A stretch of 64,000 nucleotides of DNA from contig CM024761.1 in NCBI GenBank assembly GCA_014218235.1, positions 95,415,648-95,479,647 of the forward strand, given 5' to 3'. This document shows positions 21,650 through 32,460 of this stretch, piece by piece; position 1 is the stretch's first letter, and every line of letters begins with the position of its first letter. Source of the stretch: Colocasia esculenta. Lineage: Eukaryota; Streptophyta; Magnoliopsida; Alismatales; Araceae. The notes under the pieces were generated by a model. It did not search any database. It was not told where the DNA came from and was given only the letters and a program-made list of their open reading frames with translations. A program made the position numbers and the translations under genes.

Positions 21650-22930
21650 CAATGAGGAGTTAAAAAGGAAACTAATGGATAAAGCTCACAAAACTAGGTA
21701 TACAATTCACCCAGGTGTGACCAAGATGTCCTAAGACATGAAAAGGTCATTTTGGTGGCCCAACATAATGTGTGAGGTGGCTGAGCATGCCGCGCACTGC
21801 CTCACATGTCAACAAGTGAAAGCAGAACATCGACATCTTGCGGGTGTACTCAGACCCCTGGACATACCTAAATGGAAATGGAAGAGCATCGGAATGGATT
21901 TCATCATGGGTTCCCAAACTCGTGGTGGACTTGATGCTATTTGGGTCATAGTGGACCGTTTGACTAAATCCGCACATTTCCTTGCAGTCAAAAGTACCTG
22001 GAGTGTTGATGTACTAGTAGCTTTATATGTGAAGGAGATAGTGAGACTACATGGAGTACCTGTATCCATAGTCTCAGATCATGACCCTAGATTCATATAT
22101 AGATTCTGGAAGGGACTTCAGACTGCTTTAGGCACAAAACTCAATTTTAGCACAGCAATCCACCCACAGATAGATAGGCAGACGGAAAGAACAAATCAAA
22201 TTGTGGAAGATATGCTACGTGCATGCACTATAGTTTTTGAGGGGTACTGGAATGAAAAACTATCCCTAATAGAATTTGCCTACAACAACAGCTACCGGCC
22301 AGCATCAAGATGGCACTTTTTGAAGCCCTGTATGGAAGAAGTTGTAGATCGCTAGTCTGCTGAAATGAAGTAGGTGAGCAGCAATGGCTGGGACAAGACA
22401 TGGTACAAAACACCAATAGAGATATACAGATCATCAGGAACAGGATTAAGACAGCTCAGTCTAGACAGAAGAGCTATGCAGACAAGAGAAGAAGGGATTT
22501 AGAATTCCAAATTGGAGATCATGTGCTGCTTAAAGTATCCCTGACCAGAGGATTTCAAAGGTTTGGGATGAAAGGAAAGTTAAGGCCGAGATTCATATGT
22601 CCATTTGAAGTACTGAAAAGAGTTGGCAAGGTGGCGTATCGACTAGCACTACCTCCTATGTTTTCCACCATACACAATGTTTTCCACATGTCAATGCTGA
22701 GGAAGTATGTGTACGACCGATCACACGTAATAAGTTGGGATGATATCATTCTAAATAAAGATATGACCTATGAAGAGAAGCCGGTGAGAATCTTGGACAA
22801 GAAGATACAGCAGCCCCGGAACTGACCCATATCTGTTCAATATACTCTGGAGAAATCATGAAATTGAAGAAGCCATGTGGGAGACCAAAGCAACAATGCG
22901 ACGGAATTACCCGGAGCTATTCAGTAAGTC
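21650..22930 (+). pseudogene. pol: G1 pol, integrase and chromodomain remnant
   Basis: The zinc domain (HPGVTKM, stop at about 21733, then CLTCQQVKAEH) precedes the core: WKSIGMDFI (first Asp), VSDHDPRF (second Asp), and DRQTERTNQ (Glu). The frame ends at 22355, shifts, and resumes 22400-22825 with SYADKRRRDLEFQIGDHVLLKVS and HNVFHMSMLRKYV, the GPY/F-type C-terminus. After TGA at 22823-22825 and a shift, a chromodomain-like tail reads VQILWRN, then EEAMWETKATMRRNYPELF (about 22835-22925). Such a tail marks chromoviruses, where it is thought to steer integration to heterochromatin. Confidence 0.87.
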
Positions 22931-22952
22931 ATTCTTCCTCTTACAATCATGT

Positions 22953-22971
22953 GAATTTGGGGACCAAATTC
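22953..22971 (+). repeat. Perfect hairpin before G1 polypurine tract
   Basis: GAATTTGG, loop gga, CCAAATTC. The 8-base stem is perfect. It lies about 10 bases before the purine tract gagggagga that precedes the LTR at 22990. The same hairpin occurs in G2 (39711-39729) and a variant in G3 (33967-33984). Confidence 0.9.
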
Positions 22972-22989
22972 TTTTTATCAGAGGGAGGA

Positions 22990-23297
22990 TGTAGCAACTC
23001 TGATTTTTAAATCCAAAATAAAATGAAAATTTAATTAAATAAAAATGATAAATATATTTAAATTAGATTAAAGTGGGAATAATCGAATTAAAGGGTATTA
23101 AATCGAAGCCCATTAAGCTAAATTAAAAGATGGGTTATATTAGTGGTCCAAACATAAAAGAGTAGGCCCAATTATGAAGAGTCCATCTTTGGATGGGAGA
23201 TAATTAAGTTAAATTCACAATGAAAATAGTAATAATTAGTAAAGGGTTAAAATAAACATTAATTAACCCATATATATCCTAAAAAAGAGTCCTAGAC
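22990..23297 (+). repeat. G1 3' LTR, first part
   Basis: It starts TGTAGCAAC after the purine tract and aligns with the starts of the LTRs at 52362 and 58630. It is cut at 23297 by G2; tagac (23293-23297) is repeated at 47784-47788, where the LTR continues. A/T-rich, no ORF. Confidence 0.92.
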
Positions 23298-25851
23298 TGT
23301 AGCACCCCGGAAATTTTAATTAAATAAAAATTCAAATAAATAGAAATAAATAATTTCCATAATATCAGAGTATTTAAAACATACGTATCATTATCGTATG
23401 TGCTAAAACACGTCAGCAAATTCTGTAAAATTATAAATCAACCCCCACACATTATTCCTAAGTGTTCCATGAAGAAATTCGTGCAACAAAAAATCCAAAT
23501 AACCAATGTATATCACATGGTGACCGATTATCCAAATAAGGAAACAAGTCGGAAAACCGTTAACCCAGAAAAACGACGCAATCATAAATTAAATAAAAAA
23601 TATTGGAGAGACTTTCAACATTAAATATTAATGACCCAATATCATAATTGGGCCAATGGACTACATATGACCCAAAAATCAATGAAGCAAAAATACATGG
23701 AAATTCGTAACTTAAATAAGCTGAAATTAGAAAGCGTCAATTATAGTTGAATTGGGAAGAGATCTTGCACTCTTGGCAACCCAAATTCGTGTCTAGCCAT
23801 CTTTCGAGATTGCTTCATGGCTAAGAATCTCCAATGGAGGATGAAATCCTCAAATTATGAAAGTAATCAGTCAAAACCGCAACCATAGTTTCCTTGTCAC
23901 AATAGGACTCCTAAACACCATGGTTGCTTAAATACTCTTCACCCAAAGCCTAGGGACGAGTTTTATAACTTCCTGGGGTCGTGTGGAGGAGCTCTTGGTG
24001 GCTGGAGAGCAGGAGATCAAGCATACCAAGCTCATCTTCTTCCCCTGTTCGTCTGCTTCGACCTATGCACACCGTCTCCTTGGAGTTGAGCAAAGGTAGG
24101 GTAAACCTATATCCCATCATGCAAGGCTTATACCCATGGAAGAGGGTCAAGTATACTTCCTAACCCAACTAGAATGCACAATTTTCGTGTAGTATACACG
24201 AAGTATTAGGCGTTCTTCCACAGACGGTCGGAACGAGGGTCTTCTGAAGAATGAAACTTCATCAACCCAGAAGGTAGGTTTTCTTGGGCCAAAACTTAAC
24301 AAATGCTATACCAATGTGAAGAGCATCAAATTAACTTTCGTTTCCCACTGATTTCATCATTTTCCATTTAGCACATCATGAGTTATAGGCGTTTTGCCAA
24401 TGTCGCGTAGGTTAGGGACTTTTCCTCTTCAATTCGATTTATTATGCATCACGAGGTCGTTTTAAATTATTTAAAAATCATAGTTTGCATCTATTCCATG
24501 TTCCCTACAACTTTCATGTTGAGACTTTTGTCTGAAAAAACCCTAGTTTAGGATATATAAGCATTGCATGAGTAGCACCCCTGTGTTCCTATCGTTTTTG
24601 GACGTTTTCGGTCTTCTTTTTGAAACTCGTCCTGTCCCGAGGACGCATTTCAAGCACTGGTATTGCAACACTCGTGGGCGACGCGATCCTCTAAAAGGCG
24701 TCCGCACACCCCGACGTGTTTAAAGCGTTGACGAGTCAACGCCCGCGTGGGTCTTCGCGCTCACCTGGGAGTCAGCACCGCTCTGAACCGCGGCGGCCGG
24801 CCCAGACGCATTACAGAAGTTTTCCCGCCCAACCTTTTATTAAAGGAATTTTCTTGAACGCATCCCTTTCCTATGACGCGATTCAAGCATGAACGCGGCC
24901 AGGCATATGGACGCGATTTACCCTCTTTATAGTTTCGCCTGTTTTTCACTGTGCACTGGGTTTTGAATTGCATCCACTGTGTTGGACTCATATTCGAAGG
25001 CTTACCCGAGGTCTGTTTAACATGGTATCCCTTGTGTCATTTGCATATCTTGGGTCTGATCATTACATGATATCTGTTAATGGCTAAAAGTGTTTAACCA
25101 TTTAAAAATCTTTATACACGAACATTATTATATTTGCTTTCTTAATGACGTGACCATTAATGTAACTTTTGATTCACTCTTTCTACTGTTCTAGCTTATT
25201 AAAATGATAATCTATTATCTTAAAATCTTGCAATCCATGCTTAGTTAAAGTGCATATTTCATGTCATGTTATCATGCTAAGTGCTTTCCGCAAGTTTGAA
25301 ACTGATGGATTGTTGATTGAGATGCGTACATCACTACACACTTGCACATCTAGGTAGCCCATTCTTGGAGATTTGGAAGCTCTTTATCGGTCATTCTGAA
25401 TCGGTAGACTAGTGACCTTATCTCTAAGACCTCCATAATCTCCGCTCTCCGTGGATTCCCACATCGAGGCCGAGTTGGTTGTACCATTGAAGTTCCCTAG
25501 AGATAGCGTGTACTTTCTCTCTCATCTTGTTCTCGTGAGTGTGATTTACAATCTAGACTAAAGACATAATGTAAAGATTGAATTAAAGTATAAATCGTAC
25601 TGTTATACTGCCAAATTTATCTCTTGACCATTATTCTCATGAAATCATGTTCAATTTACTTCTTACTTGTTCTCATCATCATCATGAACATGACATTACA
25701 CATGCTTACCATTGAAACTCTCATTGGCCATTATTAATGACTGTGGGTATACATTAAAATTTAAGTGAGATGCTGACCGAGCACGGCGAGTGTCCAAGGG
25801 CTCCAGTCTAGCCCCAATGATGGAGAGTCATAAATATACTGTTAACCATGG
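23298..25851 (+). repeat. G2 5' LTR, first part
   Basis: It aligns base by base with 39747-40116 plus 44787-46938. A GC-rich patch at about 24610-24920 carries repeated CG-containing words (cgcgtc, gacgcg, aggacgc, acgcggcc), while the rest is A/T-rich. It ends at the duplication catgg (25847-25851), where G3 begins. No ORF here is supported. Confidence 0.92.
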
Positions 25852-26100
25852 TGTAAGGCTCGAATTTTGTCGCATTATTGTATTGCATGTAAATAATTCA
25901 TGTTGTGTATGTACGTATGTAAATATCTACGTGTAAGTACTAGTTAGTATACTTATGTATGCATGTGTATAATTAGTATAAATAATGTATGAATGGTATG
26001 ATGGTAGTGTGTACATGATAGCGTATACATATGGCACATATATAGGTATAACATGCGCATGGTTTCTGCATGTTTTGGAGTTCTGGCCGAAGGCCAACTT

Positions 26101-26188
26101 GGCGTCAATATCTATGGACGCTTTTGTTGTGTAGGCGTCAACCCCATGGACGCCAACACTAATTCCAGCGTCCACCGATGTGGACGCC
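26101..26188 (+). repeat. Alternating GGCGTC / GACGCC motif array in G3 LTR
   Basis: The CG steps lie at 26103, 26119, 26136, 26151, 26169 and 26185, spacing 15-18. Orientation alternates: TTGGCGTCAA then TGGACGC, and so on. The array sits about 130-220 bases upstream of the TATA box. The 3' LTR (34253-34341) and the solo LTR (about 57681-57768) keep it. Confidence 0.85.
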
Positions 26189-26319
26189 AACTTCTCTGAC
26201 CTGCATGTGTTGCAGAGCCCAGAATTCTGGGAGCAAGCCACCCCAACCATTGGGGAGCTGTCCCCAACGGTCTGAAAGGGGTATCACATCATCTCCTGCG
26301 TGGGTGAGAGGTCTTTGGC

Positions 26320-26326
26320 TATATAC
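26320..26326 (+). promoter_or_regulatory. G3 5' LTR TATA-like box
   Basis: TATATAC in ggctatatacaaagccc, conserved in the 3' LTR near 34470. Confidence 0.55.
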
Positions 26327-29102
26327 AAAGCCCTCTTTGCAACCACACCTTCTCTCTGCCTTTGCAAGAGAGGAAGAAGAGGAAAAGAAGAGAAAACACT
26401 ATTTCGGACTGTGAGAAACCCTCACTTTTCAACCCCAAATCTGAAGTTCTGAAGCTTGATCCGGCCACCTGCTGCATCAAGGAGCTTGCTGGATCATCGA
26501 GGAAGGCATCCCCGACCTCGAACTGCACTGGAGCTTGCTCAAGAAATCGGAGTGAAGCTTTTCTAGGAGCTTCTTGGGACAGCCCAAGGAGAGCTTCACC
26601 GAGCCCTAGATCCGTTTGGTGTATTTTCTAGAGGCAAGTACCCTACCCATAACGTCCCTGTATGTGTCTAGGTTGGTTTTATAAATTTATGTATTTTTCC
26701 TCGTGTCCTAGATCCCCTTTTTCACCTTTTCATTTGAGTTCGGTCTGTGTTTCTGCACAGACATGAACTTGGCGTCAATGCCTTGACGCCAAGATCCAGG
26801 TGTGCGTCCAGTGATCTTGCCGTCCACTCGTGCAACGGCCAGAGACCGCCGCCAAGTTCATCTGAGTAGAACAGCAAGCTGTTCTGCCCTCTATATGATT
26901 AACTTCGATATGTTTCACGATGAGGATATAATGTAATCTCTTATATCTTATGTATACTAGTGAATGTGGTGTGTGGATGAATTTTGTGCAAACTGGTAAA
27001 TGATAAAGTTTATTTATTTCATGGAATTACATGTATGATGAGTTGCTAGTTGTCAACCCTTGTTTGTATGATTTAGGATGAGTCAGAATGTCCTACATTT
27101 TATGGGTCATGCATGTAGTCAGTCTGTTCTGAGATTCTCAAATTTTTCCCATGCTTGTGTGAATTAGTGGAAATATTGTTTGGGAAAATAGAAATCATGC
27201 GTAGGTCATGATAAATCTTTGGTAAATCATGTATTGCCCAAACATTTTTGGAACAAATTCTGTAGCTCCATGTCTGTTAGGGTTCAGGCTGTGAATTGAT
27301 AAAAATTGTGATTGGTATTCAACTCCATGTTAAATGGATTGTGAATAGCATGTGGAATTAATGTTAGATTTTCTGTAATTTCGTTTTAGATTAGAAAAAT
27401 CTGAAATTTTGCATGTGCGATCCTAAACCCGAAATTAGCCTGTGGTTAAAATTTCAGGTCATTTGGACTAGTACATGATGCAATATGAATTTTCCATGTA
27501 AAAATGTGAAACTAATGCATGCCTTTGTAAAATGATTTGATTTTGTATATAGCAACCTGATTAGTGAAATTTCCTGAGTGCTAAATTTCTGTAATTGTAG
27601 TGCCATGTTAGGAAAAAACAGAGAAGTGTGCATGTGAGTGAGAAAGTGAATGAAATGAGAGTGACATGTGTAAACCTATGTGTTAAAATCGGTAAAAATG
27701 CGTAATGTGTAACTTGTGCCAAATGTGACACTGCTTCCGCAGAGGGCAGTGGAACCGTATCAGGGAAAAGTCCCCCTGAGAAGGTTCAATGTGTAGTGAC
27801 CCTAAGGGCATTAGGGGGAAATCCTGGAGGTGGACAAGTGCCACTGGTTAGGGTGGAGACTTGTTCTCCGGTCTGCGCAGTCTAAGAGTCGCCATTGTAT
27901 TGCCTAGATGGCGTCTATGTGATGTGATGTGTCCTTCTTTGGTGGTTTGGACTATGTGTCACGGCACTAAATGTGAATGTGTAAATGTGTATGTGTTCAT
28001 GTGAAAAATGTGAATGTGAACAATGTGTAAAAGTACATGTGTAAAGTGTGAATTATGTGAATTCGAAATTGTGTAAAATGTGAAACCAAATGTGAGGATG
28101 TGAGTTTGTAATCCATGTTATGACAATCTGAAATCATGCTTAAACAGTAGCTTTACTATGTTATGATCATGTTATGTATGCAAAATGCCTAGAATCCATG
28201 CTAGGGATAATTGTTAAGCATATATAAACAACTTCCATGCTTGATTGTTCACATGTTGTGATTTAAATCGTTGTTGTAACTCTCATGTGTTAGATTATGG
28301 TTGCTAAAGCATGTAAAACCAGCAAGTTAAAGCATGTAAAATGGTTATGTATATGTGTAGGAATGTGTAGATTCCATGTTAGGTATGTTTCCTTTCATGC
28401 ATGTTCGGAAATTGATGTTAATGGTTTCATGTCTTAGTTGGTAAAGGTAGATTTCTATGTGAGGAATGAATAGAAAGCATGTGATAGGTGATTCTATTTA
28501 GGAAATTTGAAAGCATAGTCCATGTGTTTAATTGTAGATTCACCATGATAGGTTGAAAAATTAAATGTCAAGCATGCTACATGTTGTGTCTTGAATGTGT
28601 ATGTGGAACCTACTATGATATGTGCATGTGCGGTATGTGTAGAAGTACTTGCGGAGTCTTTTAGACTCACTACTTGCTTCGGCGTACAGGTGTAGTTGGT
28701 GACGAGACACTTGTGGAGGAGACGTTGGAGACCGACTCCGAGCGTGGAGATTAGAGTGTGCTGGAGTACTTGTGACATTTTGTGATTTTCATAGTATGTA
28801 AATTGAACATTGTATTATCTTTATCATGGAAGAATGTATAAGTGTGGACATCTATGAATTTCTATTTCAGCAATTTAAATTATGTGGATTTTAGTTCTTA
28901 AATGTTATCAAATCATGTATGTTAAATGTGGATGATGAATGAATGAAGACAATGGTTCTTTTACTTCCGCTACTCTGTTCTTATATTCACGTGTATCTCA
29001 GCTGAATGTCATTGTTGGGTAAATGTCCCACTGTGATGACGCTCGCTATACCGACGTGGGTTGGTATAACCGTACCGGTATAAAGAGAGTCGTCGCAGAG
29101 AT

Positions 29103-29114
29103 TGGTATCAGAGC
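29103..29114 (+). other. G3 primer binding site (tRNA-iMet type)
   Basis: TGGTATCAGAGC lies five bases after the 5' LTR end at 29097. Confidence 0.9.
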
Positions 29115-29500
29115 GACTGGTTGAGATTGCACATGAATATACCTAAGTCATCATCTTCATTACATGCTAAGTCTACATAGGAATGTCCACATGTGTAGAA
29201 TTGATTAATAATGAATGAAAATAGATAAGAAAATGGTTAGAAAACTTAGTAACCTAGCTCTAATAGTGGCTGAAATTTATTACAGCCATGGCTTTGAGAG
29301 GTAGGCGTGGCGGAGCGTCGACCCGTGAGGACGAGCCGCGACGTGACGAGCGGGCGGAGCAGCAGGCCCCGGCTCCGCAAGGCCCTGTACTTCCCCCACC
29401 GCCGCCTGTGGATTATGGAGTATTCATGCAAGGTCTGGTGCAAGCCATGCAGACGCAGGCTCATACCCAGGCAGCACTCCAGGCTCAGTTGGAGGCTCAG

Positions 29501-29585
29501 GTTAGACTAATAAAATGAATTATTAATGTTTTATTTGATTGTGCGATATTATGTTGATTGTGTATTGTTTGTTGTGATGTAGCAG
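29501..29585 (+). other. Putative spliceosomal intron 1 in G3 gag
   Basis: 85 bases, A/T-rich, begins GTTAGA after cag and ends gatgtagcag. Phase 0: exon 1 is exactly 71 codons. The tandem acceptor tag/cag would allow 82 or 85 bases, both keeping frame. Read-through hits a stop within six codons (AAA TGA at about 29516). Confidence 0.7.
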
Positions 29586-29777
29586 GCTCAAGTACCAGCT
29601 CAGGACCATGGTAGACCTTCTACCATGGAAAGATTCAAGAGGATGCTGCCACCCTCTTTTAAGGGGGAGAGCGATCCGTTGTTGGCTGAAAGCTAGATGA
29701 GGGAGATAGAAAAGATCTTCCGAGCAATCAGGTGTGCAGATGAGGATAAGGTTACATTGGCCACCTACATGCTACAG

Positions 29778-29853
29778 GTATGCTTTAGTTTATATGCTTG
29801 TATGTTGTTAAGCTAGATTTGTTTAGATGGTGCTTATGAGCGGTGTACTGCAG
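29778..29853 (+). other. Putative spliceosomal intron 2 in G3 gag
   Basis: 76 bases, T-rich, begins GTATGC after cag and ends gtactgcag. Phase 0: the middle exon is exactly 64 codons. The left exon ends LATYMLQ and the right begins ERADVWW. In the G2 Gag the corresponding stretch LATFQFTKDARAWW is continuous and of the same length. Confidence 0.8.
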
Positions 29854-30575
29854 GAAAGAGCTGATGTATGGTGGGCTTCATTGCTGCGTACCCGGTTTGA
29901 GGACGGAGCTATCGACGTTGCTTGGACGAGTTCGTGAGGCTCTTTCGGGCCAAGTTCGTCCCCGAGCATGTGCAAGATCGGATGGAGCAGGAATTCCTAT
30001 CTTTGGCTCAAGGCTCCATGACTGTGCTGGAATATGAGGCAAGATTTTCTGAACTCTCTAAATATGCACCTCATATGGTGGCAGACGAGCGCAGGAAGAC
30101 AAAGAAGTTCGTGATGGGACTCAAGCCATCACTGCGGACGAGACTCGTGGCATTTGACCACCGCACGTTGGACGAGGCCCTCAGTGCTGCTTGTAGGCAG
30201 GAGGGAGAGATGGAGAAATACCTGGAAGAAAAGAAAGCTTTGCAGAAGAGGCCAGCAGCGACTTTCCAACGGCAAGACAAGAAGAAAGTAGTGTACCAGA
30301 CACCGCAGCGATCCGTGGCAGTCGGCAGTTCTCAGGTACCCTCTGTACGTTCCCCTGGTGTGAAGAAAGAGTGTCCCCACTGTGGGAAGACACATGGTGG
30401 TATCGAATGTTGGATGATTACGGGCAAGTGCTTGAAGTGCGGAAACAGCGATCATAAAATCAAGGATTGCCCAAGACTTCAGCAGGGAGTCCAGCGCGGA
30501 GCGCCAGCCCCAGTAGTAGCAGCAGCGGCGCCAGCTACAGGAAGACCAGGAAGGCCTCGAGCCCCAGCTCGAGTG

Positions 30576-31180
30576 TTTGCTTTAGCTCGCGAGGACGCCG
30601 AGCAGGCGGAGCATGTCACCGAAGGTACGATTTTGCTTTTAGGTGTGCACGCTCGGGTTTTGTTTGATACGGGTGCTACTCACTCGTTCATTTCTGAGCG
30701 ATTCGCTAGGCAGTTAGCCCTAGAGTCAGGTATAGAGTCTGAGGATTTAGAGGTCCCTTTGTCTGTGCACACCCTTGCGGGTACGGTATCGACTATGAAG
30801 TGCATTCCGTCGTTACCTGTGTGCATTGAGGATAGAATCCTAGATGGGTGTTTCTTCTTGCTAAAGATGAAGGACTATGATGCTATTCTTGGTCTGGATT
30901 GGCTAGAGGAGCACTATGCGTTAGTGATTGTCGCCGGAAGAGGATTGTTTTCCGCGTTCCTGGTGAGGACGAGTTCTCTCATCCCTTGCCAAGGAACTTG
31001 GCGGGAAAGTTAGTCATCTTTGCCATGAAGGCGATGCGCATGGTGAACAAGGGTTGTGACGCTTTTCTTTCCAGCGTGGTACTAGTGCCAGAGGCTGATG
31101 AGTCACCTACTCTTCAGAGATTGAGGTAGTGCAGGATTTTCCAGACGTTTTGCTGATGATTTGTCTGGTTTGCCATTGGA
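30576..31180 (+). pseudogene. pol: G3 protease region
   Basis: A retropepsin-like domain shows VLFDTGATHSFIS (about 30658-30695, with the catalytic Asp) and DAILGLDWLEEH (about 30876-30912). The protease cleaves the Gag-Pol polyprotein. Open in the same frame as the gag C-terminus, it loses frame near 30920 and the frame of 29922 stops at 31013. The link to RT continues in another frame (MKAMRMVNKGCDAFL, about 31025) with a stop near 31127. Confidence 0.85.
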
Positions 31181-32460
31181 TAGAGGATAGAGTTTACCAT
31201 AGAGTTGCTACCGGGCACCTCTCCTATCTCGAAGGCCATATCGGATGGCACCTGCGGAGTTAGCCGAGTTGAGGAGGCAGTTGCAAGAGTTGCTTGATAA
31301 GGGATTTATTCGCCCTAGTGTTTCCCCTTGGGGCGCACCTGTATTGTTCGTCAAGAAGAAAGACGGGTCACTTAGGTTATGCATCGACTATAGGAAGTTG
31401 AACCAAGTGACTGTGAAGAACAGGTATCCCTTACCTCGTATTGATGATTTGTTTGACCAGTTGCGGGAGGCATCAGTCTTTTCTAAGATTGATTTGCGAT
31501 CTGGTTATCATCAGTTGAGGATTCGGAGTGAGGATGTGTCCAAGACGGCGTTTAGAACCCGTTATGGACATTATGAGTTTTGGTCCTTCCTTTCGGATTG
31601 ACCAATGCCCCTGCAGCGTTCATGGATCTCATGAACAGGTGTTTAGGCCTTATCTAGATAGCTTTGTCGTAGTGTTTATTGATGTGGTTTACTCTCCGGA
31701 TGAGGCCCGCACCGTCAGCATTGAGGTAGTGTTAGAGGTTCTTCGTGAGCACAAGCTGTATGCAAAATTCAGCAAGTGCAATTTCTGGTTGTGCGAGGTT
31801 CACTTATCGGGGCATGTTATCTCCGGTGTGGTGTTGCAGTGGATCTAGAGAAGGTCCAGGCAGTATGGATTGGGAGATTCCCAAGACCCTTCGGATATTG
31901 TATAGTTTTATGGTTTAGCTGGTTACTATCGGCGATTTATTGAGGGATTTTCATCCATCGCCGCCCCTTTGACTCAGCTTACCAGAAAGGGGTGAAGTTT
32001 GTTTGGTCCGAAAGTGTGAGAGTAGTTTTCAATATTGAAGACTAAGCTCACGACAGCCCCGGTGTTAGTCTTACCGAGCGGTGTAGAGGGTTTTGCTATC
32101 TACACGGATGCGTCTCGGATTGGTTTAGGCTGTGTGCTAATGCAGCAGGAAAGGGTAGTGGCTTATGCTTCTCGTCAGTTGAAGGAGCATGAGAGGAACT
32201 ATCCGACTCATGACTTGGAGCTCACAGCAGTGGTTCATGCTCTAAAGATCTGGAGGCACTATCTTTATGGTGTCAGATTTGAGGTGTTTACCGACCACAA
32301 GAGCTTAAAGTATCTTTCTCCCAAAAGGAATTAAAACCTGAGGAAAGGAGATGGATGAGTTCTTGAAGGACTATGACTTCGACCTTCAGTATCACCCTGG
32401 AAAGGCGAATGTTGTAGCGGATGCGCTGAGTAGAAGAGGCCATCTCTCCAGCAGGATTGG
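31181..32460 (+). pseudogene. pol: G3 RT and RNase H
   Basis: RT begins near 31245 with MAPAELAELRRQLQELLDKG, then FIRPSVSPWGAPV, LCIDYRKLNQVTV, FSKIDLRSGYHQLRI. A frameshift follows YGHYEF (about 31580). The active-site block reads VVVFIDVVYS (about 31665-31694), shorter by two residues than VVFIDDILIYS of G1, so the second catalytic Asp is gone. Further shifts lie near 31815, 31855 and 31990. RNase H (IYTDASRIGLGC, ELTAVVHALKIWRHYLYG, TDHKSLKYL) is open from 32035 to 32334, breaks, and ends with VADALSR (about 32412). RT is inactive. Confidence 0.88.

Larger units (their letters stand above)
25852..29097 (+). repeat. G3 5' LTR
   Basis: 3.25 kb. It contains an array of GGCGTC/GACGCC motifs (26101-26188), a TATA box (26320), and a perfect inverted repeat cttggcgtcaa / ttgacgccaag (26768-26793). 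A long tract rich in atgtg and tgtaaa words (about 27940-28100) and a conserved block with tgcttcggcgtacaggtgtag (20 bases at about 28676) near the 3' end also occur in the solo LTR at 57434-63577. No coding capacity is supported. Confidence 0.94.
29288..30575 (+). pseudogene. gag: G3 gag, with two putative introns
   Basis: The ATG at 29288 starts a basic N-terminus (MALRGRRGGASTREDE) and a Gln-rich helix ending LEAQ at 29500. The retrotransposon Gag domain continues after intron 1 (RFKRMLPPSFKGESDPLLAE, 29620-29690) and after intron 2 (ERADVWWASLLRTRFEDGAID, 29854-29916). A TAG at about 29694 stands where G2 has Trp (ENW). One base is missing near 29920, after which RLFRAKFVPEHVQDRMEQEF continues in the frame starting 29922. 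Two zinc knuckles follow: CPHCGKTHGGIEC (irregular) and CLKCGNSDHKIKDC (regular CCHC, about 30430-30470). A Pro/Ala-rich linker leads to the protease. Without the two introns the domain aligns without gaps to the G2 Gag. Confidence 0.85.
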
